Origin: Flavobacteriales bacterium | GTDB taxonomy: Bacteria > Bacteroidota > Bacteroidia > Flavobacteriales_D > Sanyastnellaceae | DNA length: 62,177 bases | Direction: 5' to 3' | NCBI GenBank assembly: GCA_030729695.1 | Contig: JANQWV010000069.1 | Location: 64,542-126,718 of the forward strand | Shown here: piece by piece, positions 44,352-53,704 of the stretch | Layout: each line of letters starts with the position of its first letter | Numbering within the stretch: position 1 is the first letter of the stretch | Notes under the pieces: generated by a model | What the model was told of the DNA's origin: nothing | Databases searched by the model: none | What the model saw: the letters and a program-made list of their open reading frames with translations, nothing else | Translations under genes and position numbers: made by a program

Positions 44352-44381
44352 TTGGATTTATTAAAAAAGTGCATATATTTG
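44352..44381 (+). promoter_or_regulatory. rpmB promoter
   Basis: TTG (44352-44354), a 19-bp spacer and TATATTTG (44374-44381), a textbook Bacteroidota promoter, giving a leader of about 26 nt. Confidence 0.85.
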
Positions 44382-44410
44382 CACCCCTTTATTCACAAAA
44401 ACTCATTCTT

Positions 44411-44644
44411 ATGCCACGCATTTGTCAAATTACTGGAAAGAAGACTATAACTGGAAACCGCGTTTCCCACTCAAATATTAAAACTCGTAGAAAATTCTAT
44501 CCAAACTTGCAGTACAAGCGTTTTTGGTTGGCTGAAGAAAGCCGTTGGGTACAATTGCGTGTGACTCCGAAAGGAATGAAAACCATCAACAAAATTGGTT
44601 TGGCTGCTGCAATGAAAAGAGCAAAAGAAAACGGAATCGGATAA
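44411..44644 (+). CDS. rpmB: 50S ribosomal protein L28
   Basis: 77 residues from the ATG at 44411 ([21 protein letters not shown]). The conserved [13 protein letters not shown] and [16 protein letters not shown] are typical of bacterial L28. In many Bacteroidota rpmB is followed by rpmG (L33) and a small DUF4295 gene. Here a terminator follows immediately and the next gene is secDF, so rpmB is a single-gene unit. Confidence 0.98.
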   Translation: MPRICQITGKKTITGNRVSHSNIKTRRKFYPNLQYKRFWLAEESRWVQLRVTPKGMKTINKIGLAAAMKRAKENGIG

Positions 44645-44667
44645 TATTTTTATATTGAAATTGAAAT

Positions 44668-44693
44668 AAGGTTGAGTTCGCTCAACCTTTTTT
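44668..44693 (+). terminator. rpmB terminator
   Basis: AAGGTTGAG (44668-44676), loop TTCG, CTCAACCTT (44681-44689), then TTTT. Confidence 0.95.
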
Positions 44694-44725
44694 GTTGTGC
44701 ACTCGGGAAATTCTGCTAATTTTCC

Positions 44726-44733
44726 TATATTTG
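44726..44733 (+). promoter_or_regulatory. -7 element of secDF
   Basis: TATATTTG fits TAnnTTTG, 36 bp before the ATG at 44770. No well-spaced -33 TTG was found. Confidence 0.6.
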
Positions 44734-44769
44734 CAACCCTTAAATTGTTTTGACCAATATTGAATTTAC

Positions 44770-47700
44770 ATGCAAAATAGATCGCTACTCTGGATTTTCA
44801 TTATCCTATTAACCTTATCAGTTGCTTACTTATTGTCTTTCAGCTTTATCTCGAAAAGCTACGAGAGCGTAGTGTTTCAAGCTGTTGAAGAGACTATCAC
44901 CGATGATTTAGTAAAAGGCGAGTTGTTGAAGAACTACGGTGACACCATGGTTGTTGCTGATTCTCTTCGTGGCGCCGGATTCGAGGCGTACCGCGACAGC
45001 ATCATCACCATGCGTCACGGAAGTATTGATGCTTTTGTTAAGTCGAACTTTGATACGAAGCGTGAAGAATTATTCACTTCGAAATACAATAAAGCACTTC
45101 GCGACAGTGCCGATGCAGTGGCTTTCCCATTGATGGGTTACAGCTACAGCTATTTGAAATCTCATGAGTTGGCTTTAGGTCTTGACTTGAAAGGTGGTAT
45201 GAGCGTTACCCTTGAGGTAAGTATCCCTGACCTTCTTCTTTCCTTGAGCGACTACAGCACGGATCCAACATTCCTTGCAACGATTGAAAATGCCAAGAAG
45301 GCACAGTTGAATAGTACAGCAGATTTCTTGACTCTTTTCGATGAAGAGTGGAAAAAGTCTGGCGCGCAAGGACAGTTGTGGAGAAAGTTCAGCAATCAAA
45401 CCAATCAAGACAAGTTCAAAGCGAACATGTCTGATGAAGATGTAATTAAAGTTTTACGTAAAGAGGCGAGCGACGCGATTGACAATACTGAGAACATTAT
45501 TCGTAAGCGTATTGACCAATTTGGTGTGACTTCACCAAACGTTCAAAAGCAATCGTTGACGAGCCGTATTGTAGTTGAATTGCCGGGTGTTACAGATCAA
45601 GAGCGTGTTCGTAAGAACTTGAAGAGTACTGCAAACCTTGAGTTTTGGAATACTTACTTCAACGTAGAAATTGCACAAGCCATGATTGACTTGAATACTG
45701 CTTTAGGAAGAATTCAAGCTCCTGAGTTGTATGCACCTGTTCAAGACACGGCGAAGAAAGATTCTACTTCAACGGCTCCAGCGCCTAAGCCAGACGATCA
45801 ATTAACCGAAGACGAGAAGAAGCGTAAGTATCCATTATTCGCGATTTTCGGCCCGAATATTCCTACCGACAATCAAGCGGTTCCTTCTGCAATTGCTGGT
45901 ACTGCTAGGGTTTCCGATATGGAAGCTGTAGATCGCATCTTCAATTCAGACATGGCGAAGAGCATGTTCCCTAAAGACTTACGTCTAATGTGGGGTGCTA
46001 AACCAGAAAAAGGAATTGCAGTTCTTTATGCTATTAAAGCTGATGAATTAAACGGCCGTGCGCCATTAGAAGGAAAATCAATTGTTGACGCTCGTCAAGA
46101 TTTCGATCCTATCAAAGGTGGTGTTGTGGTTGAAATGACCATGAGTCCTGATGTTGGAGCTCCGAAGTGGAAAGAAATGACTGCTAAGAATGCAGCAGAC
46201 AACAACAGATCAGTAGCAGTAGTTATGGATAACTTGGTTTATTCTGCTCCTTCTGTTAACGAAGAAATTCCAAACGGAAAATCAGTAATCACATTTGGTT
46301 CTGGTGATAACCGTGACAAACAAATCCTTGAAGCGAAAGACTTAGCTGGTTTATTGAAAGCAGGTTCTTTACCGGCTCCAGCGAAGATTATCGATGAAGT
46401 AGTTGTTGGTCCAAGCCTTGGTGCAGAGAATATTAAAGCAGGAATCTGGTCGTTCATTGCGGCGTTCATAGTAATTCTTCTTTACATGATGTTCTACTAC
46501 GCTTGGGCGGGTTGGGCAGCAAACGTTGCATTGGTTGCGAACTTGTTCTTCTTGATTGGCGCACTTGTATCATTAGGTGGAACCTTAACACTTCCTGGTA
46601 TTGCGGGTATCGTGTTAACCATGGGTATGGCGGTAGATGCGAACGTATTGATTTACGAGCGTGTGAAAGAGGAATTACGCATGGGCAAGCCAGTATCTGT
46701 CGCTATGGTAGACGGATTCAAGAAGGCGATTAGCGCGATTCTGGATGGTAACATGACCACTTTAATTTCTGGTTTAGTCTTGTTGGTAGTTGGAACCGGT
46801 CCTATGAAAGGTTTCGCAACAACCTTGATCATTGGTATTTTCACAACGTTGTTTACTGCGATTGTTATTTCTCGTTTGATTCTTTACAAGCGTCTAGACA
46901 GCAAAAAAGAGATTACGTTCTATAGCAACATTACTAAGAACTGGTTCACTAAAATGAACTACGACTTCGTAACGAAGCGTTTCTTATACTACGGTATCTC
47001 TGCCACAATCTTGATTGCAGGTGCGGTTTCTTGGAGCACACGTGGATTCAACATGGGTGTTGACTTTGTTGGAGGAACTTCATTCAAAGTGAAGTATGAA
47101 GAGAAGGTAGATCCAGAAGCAGTTCGTAGCGCGCTTTCAACTGCTTTGGTTGAAAACGGAAATGCTGCAGCAAGCACTGTTCAGGCAATTGGTACTGCCG
47201 GAAACGAATTGAAAATCACAACGAACTACTTAATCAACGACAACTCTACCGATGTTGCGCAACGCGTGCAAACAGACGTTGACAATGCGTTGGAAAAAGT
47301 TGGAAAACATGAAATTACCACGTCGTACAAAGTAGATGCTTCTATGAGTGACGACTTTAGAGAAGAGGCTCTATGGGCTGCAATCCTCACCTTGCTTCTT
47401 GTAGGTATCTATGTGGTGTTCCGCTTCCGTAAGATTGACTTTGCTGTAGGTGCAACCGTGGCATTGTTCCACGATGCATTGATGGTAATCTGCGCGTTCA
47501 CCTTGTTGAATGGTTTGGTTCCATTTACATTGGAAGTGAATCAGAACTTCATTGCGGCAATCTTAACTGTAATCGGTTACTCGATCAACGATACCGTTGT
47601 AATCTTTGACCGTATTCGTGAATACTTCCGCGAGCGTCGCAACCCTGAATTGAAATCTACTATCAACGACGCCTTGAACAGTACGCTTGGACGTTCAATC

Positions 47701-47883
47701 AATACGTCTATGACGGTGTTATTGACCTTAGGTGTAATGTTCATCTTCGGTAGCGATGATATTCGCGGATTCGTATTTGCAATGATCATTGGGGTATTAA
47801 GCGGGGTATATTCTACCTTGTTCATTGCAACCCCGATCGTAGTGGATATGCGTAAATTGTTTGCTAAGAAAGAAGCGAAATAA
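44770..47883 (+). CDS. secDF: SecDF protein-export membrane fusion
   Basis: 1037 residues, fused SecD and SecF with about 12 membrane helices. The SecD half has LALGLDLKGGMSVTLEV, a long periplasmic P1 region with RKRIDQFGVTSPNVQKQ, and TMGMAVDANVLIYERVKEE. The SecF half begins near residue 755 with NMGVDFVGGTSFKVKYEE and contains VIGYSINDTVVIFDRIREY. It uses the proton (or sodium) gradient to pull translocating proteins out of SecYEG. The P1 region has an extra Asp/Ser/Lys-rich insert near residues 320-350 (DTAKKDSTSTAPAPKPDDQ). It sits between two terminators. Confidence 0.98.
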   Translation: MQNRSLLWIFIILLTLSVAYLLSFSFISKSYESVVFQAVEETITDDLVKGELLKNYGDTMVVADSLRGAGFEAYRDSIITMRHGSIDAFVKSNFDTKREELFTSKYNKALRDSADAVAFPLMGYSYSYLKSHELALGLDLKGGMSVTLEVSIPDLLLSLSDYSTDPTFLATIENAKKAQLNSTADFLTLFDEEWKKSGAQGQLWRKFSNQTNQDKFKANMSDEDVIKVLRKEASDAIDNTENIIRKRIDQFGVTSPNVQKQSLTSRIVVELPGVTDQERVRKNLKSTANLEFWNTYFNVEIAQAMIDLNTALGRIQAPELYAPVQDTAKKDSTSTAPAPKPDDQLTEDEKKRKYPLFAIFGPNIPTDNQAVPSAIAGTARVSDMEAVDRIFNSDMAKSMFPKDLRLMWGAKPEKGIAVLYAIKADELNGRAPLEGKSIVDARQDFDPIKGGVVVEMTMSPDVGAPKWKEMTAKNAADNNRSVAVVMDNLVYSAPSVNEEIPNGKSVITFGSGDNRDKQILEAKDLAGLLKAGSLPAPAKIIDEVVVGPSLGAENIKAGIWSFIAAFIVILLYMMFYYAWAGWAANVALVANLFFLIGALVSLGGTLTLPGIAGIVLTMGMAVDANVLIYERVKEELRMGKPVSVAMVDGFKKAISAILDGNMTTLISGLVLLVVGTGPMKGFATTLIIGIFTTLFTAIVISRLILYKRLDSKKEITFYSNITKNWFTKMNYDFVTKRFLYYGISATILIAGAVSWSTRGFNMGVDFVGGTSFKVKYEEKVDPEAVRSALSTALVENGNAAASTVQAIGTAGNELKITTNYLINDNSTDVAQRVQTDVDNALEKVGKHEITTSYKVDASMSDDFREEALWAAILTLLLVGIYVVFRFRKIDFAVGATVALFHDALMVICAFTLLNGLVPFTLEVNQNFIAAILTVIGYSINDTVVIFDRIREYFRERRNPELKSTINDALNSTLGRSINTSMTVLLTLGVMFIFGSDDIRGFVFAMIIGVLSGVYSTLFIATPIVVDMRKLFAKKEAK

Positions 47884-47908
47884 TTTCGCATTAAGAATAC
47901 TTTGAAAG

Positions 47909-47932
47909 TGCCGGGATTTTCCCGGCATTTTT
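47909..47932 (+). terminator. secDF terminator
   Basis: TGCCGGG (47909-47915), loop ATTTT, CCCGGCA (47921-47927), then TTTTT. Confidence 0.95.
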
Positions 47933-47933
47933 C

Positions 47934-47963
47934 TTTGAAAGACATTTAACAAGCTTACCTTTG
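47934..47963 (+). promoter_or_regulatory. tatA promoter (leaderless layout)
   Basis: TTTG (47934-47937), an 18-bp spacer and TACCTTTG (47956-47963), a full consensus match. The ATG is at 47968, 4 nt after the box, so transcription should start at or beside the start codon. The -33 box begins right after the secDF terminator. Confidence 0.8.
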
Positions 47964-47967
47964 CGAC

Positions 47968-48282
47968 ATGAGTACTGGCGAGATTCTTATGATATTGTTT
48001 ATCTACCTTTTGCTTTTCGGAGCGAAGGGGGTTCCGTCTATCGCTCGCACGTTAGGAAAGACCATGTATCAATTTCGCAACGCTGCGAAAGATGTTCAAG
48101 ATGAAATATTGAAGAGCGCAGACGATATGCGTAAGCAAGCTCGCGCAGAGGTTCCGTTAGATCAGTTAATGAACGAAGAAGAGCCAGCGCCAATACGACC
48201 AGCACCGCCTGTTGCGCCTCCTGTTCAAGAAGAAACGAAAACGATTCCTGCAGATGATGTTCAGTCAGGAGGAACTGTATAG
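47968..48282 (+). CDS. tatA: Twin-arginine translocase TatA/B-type subunit
   Basis: 104 residues. One N-terminal membrane helix (ILMILFIYLLLF) is followed by the hinge GAKGVPSIARTLGKTM and an amphipathic helix (FRNAAKDVQDEILKSADDM). A Pro/Ala-rich acidic tail (APIRPAPPVAPPVQEE) ends the protein. The FGxKxxPxxxRxxG pattern fits the TatA/TatB family; TatA and TatB cannot be separated with confidence. TatC is not in the window. It is adjacent to secDF, so two export systems are neighbours. alkB overlaps its 3' end. Confidence 0.9.
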   Translation: MSTGEILMILFIYLLLFGAKGVPSIARTLGKTMYQFRNAAKDVQDEILKSADDMRKQARAEVPLDQLMNEEEPAPIRPAPPVAPPVQEETKTIPADDVQSGGTV

Positions 48283-48814
48283 TTCAAACGGAGAAGAACT
48301 TATTCTTCATCGCGATATTTTCCAATCCTTTTCCATTCAAGATTTTCTTTCATTGCCTTGGCAACAGAATACCATTCGCGTATTTGGAAAGGAGCATTTG
48401 GAACCGCGCCTTACCTGCTATTTCGGTCAGGCCTATACTTACTCAACTATTCAGTGGGAAGCCAAAGAAATGCCAACGATTCTTTTCCAACTAAAACAAA
48501 AAATTGAAATTTTAGCGAAGGCTGAATTTAATGCCGTCCTCTGCAATTACTACAGAGACGGGCAAGACGGTATGGGGTGGCACAGCGACAATGAGAAGGA
48601 AATGGATTCTTCGGTTATTGCTTCAGTGTCTATTGGTGCAGAGCGGGTGCTTAAATTCAAATCGCGAAGTGATAAGAAAACATTATCTTTTTCATTGCCG
48701 CACGGCTCGTTGCTGTTGATGAATAATTTCCAAGAGAATTGGCAACACGCCATTGGAAAGGTGAAATCTGCTTCCCCTCGAATAAACTTTACATTTCGAA
48801 AGATGCGTTCTTAG
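48254..48814 (+). CDS. AlkB-like Fe(II)/2-oxoglutarate dioxygenase
   Basis: 186 residues from the ATG at 48254, overlapping tatA by 29 bp; the next codon is also ATG. The core matches DNA/RNA-repair AlkB homologues: LEPRLTCYFGQAYTYS, FNAVLCNYYRDGQDGMGWHS with the iron-binding HxD (HSD), and the second His in NWQHAIGK. The Arg pair in SPRINFTFRKM binds 2-oxoglutarate. The likely role is oxidative removal of alkyl groups from nucleic-acid bases. It is cotranscribed with tatA by overlap, an odd functional pairing that may only reflect compaction. Confidence 0.94.
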   Translation: MMFSQEELYSSNGEELILHRDIFQSFSIQDFLSLPWQQNTIRVFGKEHLEPRLTCYFGQAYTYSTIQWEAKEMPTILFQLKQKIEILAKAEFNAVLCNYYRDGQDGMGWHSDNEKEMDSSVIASVSIGAERVLKFKSRSDKKTLSFSLPHGSLLLMNNFQENWQHAIGKVKSASPRINFTFRKMRS

Positions 48815-48858
48815 ATGTAAGAGGACAATCGGCCTCACCATGTTTTTCAGTTTGTTCT

Positions 48859-48866
48859 TATCTTTG
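48859..48866 (+). promoter_or_regulatory. -7 element of the E1 gene (near-leaderless)
   Basis: TATCTTTG fits TAnnTTTG and ends 6 nt before the ATG at 48873. Confidence 0.6.
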
Positions 48867-48872
48867 CGGCCT

Positions 48873-51242
48873 ATGAGTTTGGCAGGCAAATCGGCGGTGA
48901 ATGATACCGCAAAGCAAATGTTACTTGACGACTATTTCTTGGCTTGCTTAAGCCGCGAAGCTTCGTTGTTGGGTAGAAAGGAAGTACTTACTGGAAAAGC
49001 CAAATTTGGTATTTTCGGTGATGGAAAGGAATTGGCGCAAATAGCCATGGCCAAACAATTTCAGAATGGAGATTGGAGATCGGGTTATTACCGCGATCAA
49101 ACGTTCATGATGGCCATTGGTCAGCTTACGGTTCAGCAATATTTCGCAGCATTATACGCGCACACGGACACAGAGAAGGAACCTTCTTCGGGTGGAAGAC
49201 AAATGGGCGGACACTTTTCTACGCGCGCATTAGATTCAAATGGAAATTGGAAGAATGTTATGGAGATGAAAAACTCTTCTTCAGATATTTCTCCGACAGG
49301 TGGACAAATGCCGCGTCTATTGGGTTTGGCGCAAGCTTCGAAATATTACAAAGCGAATACTGATCTTCATTCAAGAACTCAATTTTCGAATAAAGGAAAT
49401 GAGGTAGCCTTCGGAACCATAGGTGATTCAAGCACTTCAGAAGGATTGTTCTGGGAAACCATGAACGCATCTGCCGTATTAGGCGTGCCTATGTGCATGT
49501 GTGTTTGGGACAACGGATGGGGAATTTCAGTTCCGAAAAAATATCAGACAGCGAAAGAAAGTATCTCGGAATCGTTAAGCGGAATGCAAAGCGAGCCGGG
49601 TGAAGGAGGAATAAAAATCTTTAAGGCGAAGGGTTGGGATTATGCGGAATTGATGCTCAAGTTCGAGCAAGCGGTTAAGCATTCGCGCACACACCATCAG
49701 CCTGTTTTAATTCATGTTGAAGAACTAACGCAGCCGCAAGGCCACAGCACGAGCGGTTCTCACGAGCGTTACAAGACGAAAGAGTTGTTGGAGTGGTATG
49801 AAGAATTCGATTGTATTGTTCAGTTTGGAAAATTCTTGACAGACAAAAAAGTTGCGAAGCAAGAAGAGTTAGACGAGTTGCGCGCGAAAGCAAAAGCGCA
49901 AGCACGCGCCGAACAACGCACAGCATGGGACGAATTCCGCGCGCAAATTCAGGCCGACGTTAACGCGGCCATTGCTTTGCTTGAAGCAGCTGGACAATCA
50001 GAAGCAGCCGCTTCTTTGAAAAACAACGGCGAAGCCATTCGCAAGGATGTTTTCGAAGCCATTCGAAAAGTGTTGCGCTCGGTTCGTGGACAGCACTCAG
50101 TTGAAATTCAAAATATAAAAAATTGGTTAGCCGGCGCGCAAGAGCGCATGCACAAAGCATACAGCAGCGAGCTTTACAGCGAGCGTCATGATTTAGATCG
50201 CCCAGTTCCTGTTCAATATGCAGGAGACGCTGAGATGGTTGACGGACGCGTTGTCCTTCGCGATTTTTGGGATGCGAAGTTGGCTGAAATGCCTGAAGTT
50301 TTAATCTTCGGAGAAGACGTTGGAAAGATTGGTGGAGTAAACCAAACGTGTGAAGGACTTCAAGATAAATACGGAGAATTGCGCGTAACCGATACCGGTA
50401 TTCGCGAAGCAACAATTGTTGGACAAGCCATAGGTTTGGCCATGCGCGGACTTCGTCCGGTTGCGGAAATTCAATACTTAGATTACATCTATTACGCGCT
50501 TCAAATTATGCGCGACGACTTGGCTAGCGTGCGTTACAGATCTGCTGGCGGACAGATGGCTCCGGCAATTATTAGCACACGCGGTCACAGACTTGAAGGT
50601 ATTTGGCATAGCGGAAGCCCTATGGGTGCTATCATTAGCAGTGTTCGAGGAATGGTGGTGTGTGTTCCAAGAAATATGACACAGGCCGCGGGGATGTACA
50701 ATAATTTATTGAAAGGAAACGATCCAGCGTTGGTTGTTGAGTGCTTGAATGGTTACCGCAAGAAAGAAAAGATGCCGAGCAATCTTTCTGAAATGGTTGT
50801 TCCTATTGGTGTTGCAGAGGTTGTGAAAACAGGAAGCGATATTACTGTTGTTTCATACGGTAGCACGCTTCACTTGTGCTTGAATGCTGCCGACGAGTTA
50901 GCGAATATGGGAATTTCTGTTGAGGTGGTAGACGCGCAAACGCTTCTTCCTTTCGATACAACCGGCGTTTCAGCATCGAGTGTTCAGAAAACAAATCGCT
51001 TGGTTGTTGTAGATGAAGATGTGGAAGGTGGAGCTTCGGCTTACTTGTTAGATCAGATCATTAACAAACAAGGTGCTTTCAACTACTTAGACGCTCAGCC
51101 GATTACAATTACTTCAAAGCCGCATTTACCGGCCTATTCAACCGATGGCGATTACTTCAGTAAGCCTTCTGTTGACGATATCGTTGAAGCTATTTACGCG
51201 GTAATGTCAGAAGGAAATCCTGCTAGATTTCCGAGGATTTAG
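48873..51242 (+). CDS. 2-oxoacid (branched-chain type) dehydrogenase E1, alpha-beta fusion
   Basis: 789 residues from the ATG at 48873. The alpha part (about 1-330) has the thiamine-diphosphate motif GDSSTSEG...VWDNGWGISVP and RTHHQPVLIHVEELTQPQGH. An Ala/Arg/Glu-rich linker (about 330-435) joins it to the beta part (about 440-789), with FGEDVGKIGGVNQTCEGL, YYALQIMRDDLASVRYRS and the C-terminal VVDEDVEGGASAY. E1 decarboxylates a 2-oxoacid and acylates the E2 lipoyl group; the fused form with these motifs is usually assigned to 2-oxoisovalerate, feeding branched-chain fatty acids. Substrate is inferred from family. E2 and E3 are not in the window. Confidence 0.93.
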   Translation: MSLAGKSAVNDTAKQMLLDDYFLACLSREASLLGRKEVLTGKAKFGIFGDGKELAQIAMAKQFQNGDWRSGYYRDQTFMMAIGQLTVQQYFAALYAHTDTEKEPSSGGRQMGGHFSTRALDSNGNWKNVMEMKNSSSDISPTGGQMPRLLGLAQASKYYKANTDLHSRTQFSNKGNEVAFGTIGDSSTSEGLFWETMNASAVLGVPMCMCVWDNGWGISVPKKYQTAKESISESLSGMQSEPGEGGIKIFKAKGWDYAELMLKFEQAVKHSRTHHQPVLIHVEELTQPQGHSTSGSHERYKTKELLEWYEEFDCIVQFGKFLTDKKVAKQEELDELRAKAKAQARAEQRTAWDEFRAQIQADVNAAIALLEAAGQSEAAASLKNNGEAIRKDVFEAIRKVLRSVRGQHSVEIQNIKNWLAGAQERMHKAYSSELYSERHDLDRPVPVQYAGDAEMVDGRVVLRDFWDAKLAEMPEVLIFGEDVGKIGGVNQTCEGLQDKYGELRVTDTGIREATIVGQAIGLAMRGLRPVAEIQYLDYIYYALQIMRDDLASVRYRSAGGQMAPAIISTRGHRLEGIWHSGSPMGAIISSVRGMVVCVPRNMTQAAGMYNNLLKGNDPALVVECLNGYRKKEKMPSNLSEMVVPIGVAEVVKTGSDITVVSYGSTLHLCLNAADELANMGISVEVVDAQTLLPFDTTGVSASSVQKTNRLVVVDEDVEGGASAYLLDQIINKQGAFNYLDAQPITITSKPHLPAYSTDGDYFSKPSVDDIVEAIYAVMSEGNPARFPRI

Positions 51243-53659
51243 AAATCATAAATAATTCCAAAAGCAGGAATAATACTTCCATTCACATTCGGAATGAGAA
51301 TAGGAATTCCATTGCTGCCGTCTGCACGCAACGCTTGTCCGTCTGTGGTTGCGAAACCGCTGTTGTCGGCATTGCGCTGGAACGAATACAAGTCTTGGCT
51401 GTAGCTCTTCGCGTTCGTTACGTTTTGAATATCTAAAAAGAAGTCGAGTGATGATTTCTTGAAGTTAATCTTCTTGTCGATACGAATATCTAACTGGTTG
51501 AAGACCGGCAAGCGCTGACTGTTCAGCTGCGTAAAATCGAACGATCCCGTTCCAAGTGTTACATAATTCAATTGCGAAGAGGTCAGGTCGTAAGGCGTGT
51601 AAGGCGCGCCACCTGCGAGTCTGTACTTCACGCCAAGCTCATATCCGTTCTTGAATTTCTTTCCGAAAATAACAGAAAGCAAATGTCTGTTGTCCCATGC
51701 TGAAGGTGCGTAGCTACCATCCGCTCCGGTGAATTCACTTTTGAAGAAGGTGTACGATGCCGTTAAGAAATATGACTTCGTGAATTTTTGTTGAAGGAAC
51801 AATTCGAATCCATACGCACGTCCTTCACCACTAGAAGTTACTGCTTCATTTCCAATCGCACCGTAGACCGAACCTTGGTTCGCAAGCGAAACACCTGTGA
51901 TTACTGAAACCGGGTAGTTGCTGTATTGCTTGTAGAATCCTTCCGCTGTGATTCTTAGACTGTTCTTTGGAAGGTATTCGAATCCGTAAACGTAGTGATC
52001 GCACAAAATGTATTCGCTATCGCGATTCACAGAGGTTCCGTTTTGTTTGAATCCAAGAACAGTGTAAACAGGAAGCTTCGCATATCTTCCTATAGAAGCG
52101 TTCATGTTCCACTTCTCGTTAATAGCGAAAGATGCGGCCACGCGCGGAGAGAGCGCGTTTAACGGGTTGTTTCCTGTTGTGGTGAATGTATTCATGTCGG
52201 TGCGAATTCCGCCTGTTAATGAAAGCCTTTCACCGAACATCTTTTTGTTTATTGAAACGAATGCACCGTAACGCGCAAAGTCGATAGCATTATAGAATGA
52301 AAGATCAATTTGAGGAACAATAACAGCTCCTGTGCTATCTGAAATCGCTGGAGCTATTCTAGCGAAGAAGTCGTTGTTGTATTTCACATATTGTGCAGAC
52401 AATCCGTAAACGATTTTCCAATCTCCGAAGAACTGGTTTACTTCCCAACGCAATTTGTTTTCGATTTCTTGGCTCACACTTTTCAGTGTTCTACGCGATT
52501 CATTTTCCACGTCGTTGTCTTCGAAGCGGTCAAGTCTGTTCTCGAACATGTTTCGACTTAAACTTAAATTGTAATAACCGTTATCAAGTGTGTGTTTCAA
52601 CGTGAGACCAACGGTGTAGTTCCACTGGTTGATGTTAGGATTCGAACGAATGATGTATTCTTTCGACGCGTCAGATTCTTTGGGAACTGCAAATGAAAAC
52701 TCATCGATAGCACCCAAACCAATGGCAGTTAGCGTATTTTTCTTGTTGAGCTGTGTATTGATTTTGTATTGAAAATCCCAGTAGTTAGGACGAATGGGAA
52801 GATCGATTAAGGCGAAGAAGTATTGCAAATACGAACGTCTAACCGAAGCTAAGAATGTGGTGTTCTTTCCAATTGGACCTTCTAAAGTGCCCGCCACTTC
52901 TGTGCTTGAGACACGACCGTTTCCTTTCAGTTGTTGCGCGTTTCCGTTTCGTTGTTTGAATTGAAGGACGGAAGAAAGGGCGTTGTCGTATTTCGCGTTG
53001 AAGCTACTGCTGTTCAGTGTAGCGGTTTCAATGAAACTTACATTGATAATTCCTTGCGGTCCGCCGGAAGATCCTTGCGTGCTAAAGTGATTGATTTGTG
53101 GAACTTCAATTCCATCTAAATAATAAACGTTCTCACTTGGCGCTCCTCCACGAATGAGAAGATCGTTTCTTTCGCCTGCTCCTGAAAGTCCGCCTACACC
53201 CGGAAGTGCTTGAATTACTTTCGATATATCGAAGTTTCCACCCGGATTGCTTCGAATTTCTTCTGCGGTAAGGCTTTGCACGCTAAGTGGCGTCTCTGTT
53301 GCTTTTCCGTAGGTGTATCGTTTAATCTCGAGCGTGTTCATTTGCTCGCTGCTTCGCTCCAATTCAACCGTAAACGTATTTGTATTTCCGTTTGTAATAA
53401 CCACGTTGAACAAATCTGTTGAAAGAAAATTCAACAAAGAAATATTCACGTTGTAGGTTCCAGGTTGAATTCGTTCAATGAAAAATTTTCCATCTACATC
53501 TGAAATCGCACCCAATGGCGTGTTCTCTAACTTAACAGTGGCACCCACTAGCGGACTTTGGGTGTTTTTGTCAATGACTACACCAGAGATACTTCCGTTT
53601 TGTGCGGAAGCAATTGAACAGGCGATGAATGCAATGAAAATGAGAACAGAACGCAACAT
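51239..53659 (-). CDS. TonB-dependent outer-membrane receptor
   Basis: 806 residues. A signal peptide (MLRSVLIFIAFIACSIASAQ) is followed by a carboxypeptidase-regulatory-like domain (about 23-105: SGVVIDKNTQSPLVGATVKL). Next come a plug (about 125-235: SKVIQALPGVGGLSGAGERN, LLIRGGAPSENVYYLDGIEV) and a 22-strand barrel ending in NGSIIPAFGIIYDF. It takes up a ligand across the outer membrane using TonB-ExbBD energy. The ligand is unknown; no SusD-like partner is adjacent, so it is not a polysaccharide-utilisation pair. Its stop overlaps that of E1 by 4 bp. Confidence 0.95.
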   Translation of the reverse strand: MLRSVLIFIAFIACSIASAQNGSISGVVIDKNTQSPLVGATVKLENTPLGAISDVDGKFFIERIQPGTYNVNISLLNFLSTDLFNVVITNGNTNTFTVELERSSEQMNTLEIKRYTYGKATETPLSVQSLTAEEIRSNPGGNFDISKVIQALPGVGGLSGAGERNDLLIRGGAPSENVYYLDGIEVPQINHFSTQGSSGGPQGIINVSFIETATLNSSSFNAKYDNALSSVLQFKQRNGNAQQLKGNGRVSSTEVAGTLEGPIGKNTTFLASVRRSYLQYFFALIDLPIRPNYWDFQYKINTQLNKKNTLTAIGLGAIDEFSFAVPKESDASKEYIIRSNPNINQWNYTVGLTLKHTLDNGYYNLSLSRNMFENRLDRFEDNDVENESRRTLKSVSQEIENKLRWEVNQFFGDWKIVYGLSAQYVKYNNDFFARIAPAISDSTGAVIVPQIDLSFYNAIDFARYGAFVSINKKMFGERLSLTGGIRTDMNTFTTTGNNPLNALSPRVAASFAINEKWNMNASIGRYAKLPVYTVLGFKQNGTSVNRDSEYILCDHYVYGFEYLPKNSLRITAEGFYKQYSNYPVSVITGVSLANQGSVYGAIGNEAVTSSGEGRAYGFELFLQQKFTKSYFLTASYTFFKSEFTGADGSYAPSAWDNRHLLSVIFGKKFKNGYELGVKYRLAGGAPYTPYDLTSSQLNYVTLGTGSFDFTQLNSQRLPVFNQLDIRIDKKINFKKSSLDFFLDIQNVTNAKSYSQDLYSFQRNADNSGFATTDGQALRADGSNGIPILIPNVNGSIIPAFGIIYDF

Positions 53660-53704
53660 GATTTTCCTAGGTTTAGTTTCAAAACAAAGGAAATGCAGAA
53701 TTGT

